From positions 1 to 5,831 of the forward strand of contig JBHHYS010000124.1 of NCBI GenBank assembly GCA_046757645.1: 5,831 nucleotides of DNA, written 5' to 3'. The notes under the pieces were generated by a model that was not told the DNA's origin, did no database searches, and was given only the letters and a program-made list of their open reading frames with translations. The stretch is from JBHHYS01 sp046757645. Its GTDB lineage: Bacteria > Acidobacteriota > Terriglobia > Acidiferrales > 2-02-FULL-67-57. The number at the start of each line of letters is the position of its first letter. Position 1 is the first letter of the stretch. A program made the position numbers and the translations under genes. Shown here piece after piece: positions 5,513-5,831 of the stretch.

Positions 5513-5831
5513 ATGAGGGCGGCAACCAGTTCCATGACTCGTCCACCCCAGCTCTCGGTGACTCCCCGCGGGACCACGGTGCTCTGCGTGCGCCGGGGAA
5601 ACAAGGTGGTGTTTGCCGGCGATGGTCAGGTGAGTCTGGGCGAGACCATCATCAAACAGAAGGCCAAAAAAATTCGCCGCCTCTATGACGACAAGGTGCT
5701 GGCCGGCTTTGCCGGCTCCACCGCCGATGCGCTTTCGCTTTTCGGGCGTTTCGAGGGGAAATTGCAGGAGTACCATGGCAACCTGAGCCGGGCGGCGGTG
5801 GAGCTGGCCAAGGAGTGGCGCACCGACCGGG
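5513..5831 (+). CDS. hslV: ATP-dependent protease peptidase subunit HslV (5' part, runs off window)
   Basis: The visible 106 codons encode the N-terminal half of HslV, the threonine peptidase of the HslVU (ClpQY) cytoplasmic protease. From residue 21 the match is close: TTVLCVRRGNKVVFAGDGQ, then KIRRLYDDKVLAGFAGSTADA and a segment ending AVELAKEWRTDR. Equivalents of E. coli Thr1, Asp17, Lys33 and Gly45 are T21, D37, K53 and G65. Bacterial HslV normally begins Met-Thr-Thr so that Met removal exposes Thr1. Here 20 residues (M1 to G20) precede it, and no start codon adjoins T21; even the GTG at 5558 leaves five extra residues. G20 before T21 resembles the Gly-Thr processing site of proteasome beta subunits, so self-cleavage is inferred. 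The 3' end and probably hslU lie beyond the window. Confidence 0.95.
   Translation, partial: MRAATSSMTRPPQLSVTPRGTTVLCVRRGNKVVFAGDGQVSLGETIIKQKAKKIRRLYDDKVLAGFAGSTADALSLFGRFEGKLQEYHGNLSRAAVELAKEWRTDR

Overview
The window is a GC-rich, densely packed bacterial chromosome segment. All convincing genes lie on the + strand, gaps are mostly 4 to 50 bases, and there is one ATGA stop/start overlap. The gene set is ordinary housekeeping: corrinoid adenosylation, fatty acid synthesis, folate, phospholipid acylation, an SDR reductase, an exported protein and the HslV protease. I see no phage, defence, toxin-antitoxin, CRISPR or transposase genes. The GC richness, the exported LolA-like protein and the style of the intergenic repeats suggest an Acidobacteriota-like organism. 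That is inference; a deltaproteobacterial-type lineage is not excluded.

Left block (1-2921): the last codons of an unidentified gene, a cob(I)alamin/corrinoid adenosyltransferase (cobO/btuR type), accD (biotin-dependent acetyl-CoA carboxylase, carboxyltransferase beta subunit) and folC (dihydrofolate/folylpolyglutamate synthase). accD next to folC is a known pairing, seen also in E. coli. The cobO-accD junction is made of a degenerate 7-base tandem repeat running from the end of cobO to the accD ATG.

Middle gap (2922-3194): the only sizeable non-coding stretch. It is bounded by 18-base imperfect inverted repeats matching at 16 of 18 positions. The left copy contains the folC stop codon and the right copy ends two bases before the likely plsC start. 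Inside lie a short GC hairpin, a roughly 112-bp palindromic REP/MITE-like element and a perfect 7-bp inverted repeat. This is the least explained part of the window.

Right block (3195-5831): plsC (1-acylglycerol-3-phosphate acyltransferase family), an SDR reductase translationally coupled to it, a secreted protein of unknown function, and the start of hslV, which runs off the window. The spacing suggests one operon. plsC and the SDR may share lipid metabolism; hslV is probably only a passenger. HslV is notable because its catalytic threonine is not residue 2: it follows about 20 residues ending in Gly, resembling a proteasome beta-subunit propeptide.

I found no clearly new multi-gene system. 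The points worth a second look are the HslV N-terminus, the nested inverted-repeat element and the heptamer repeat at the cobO-accD junction.
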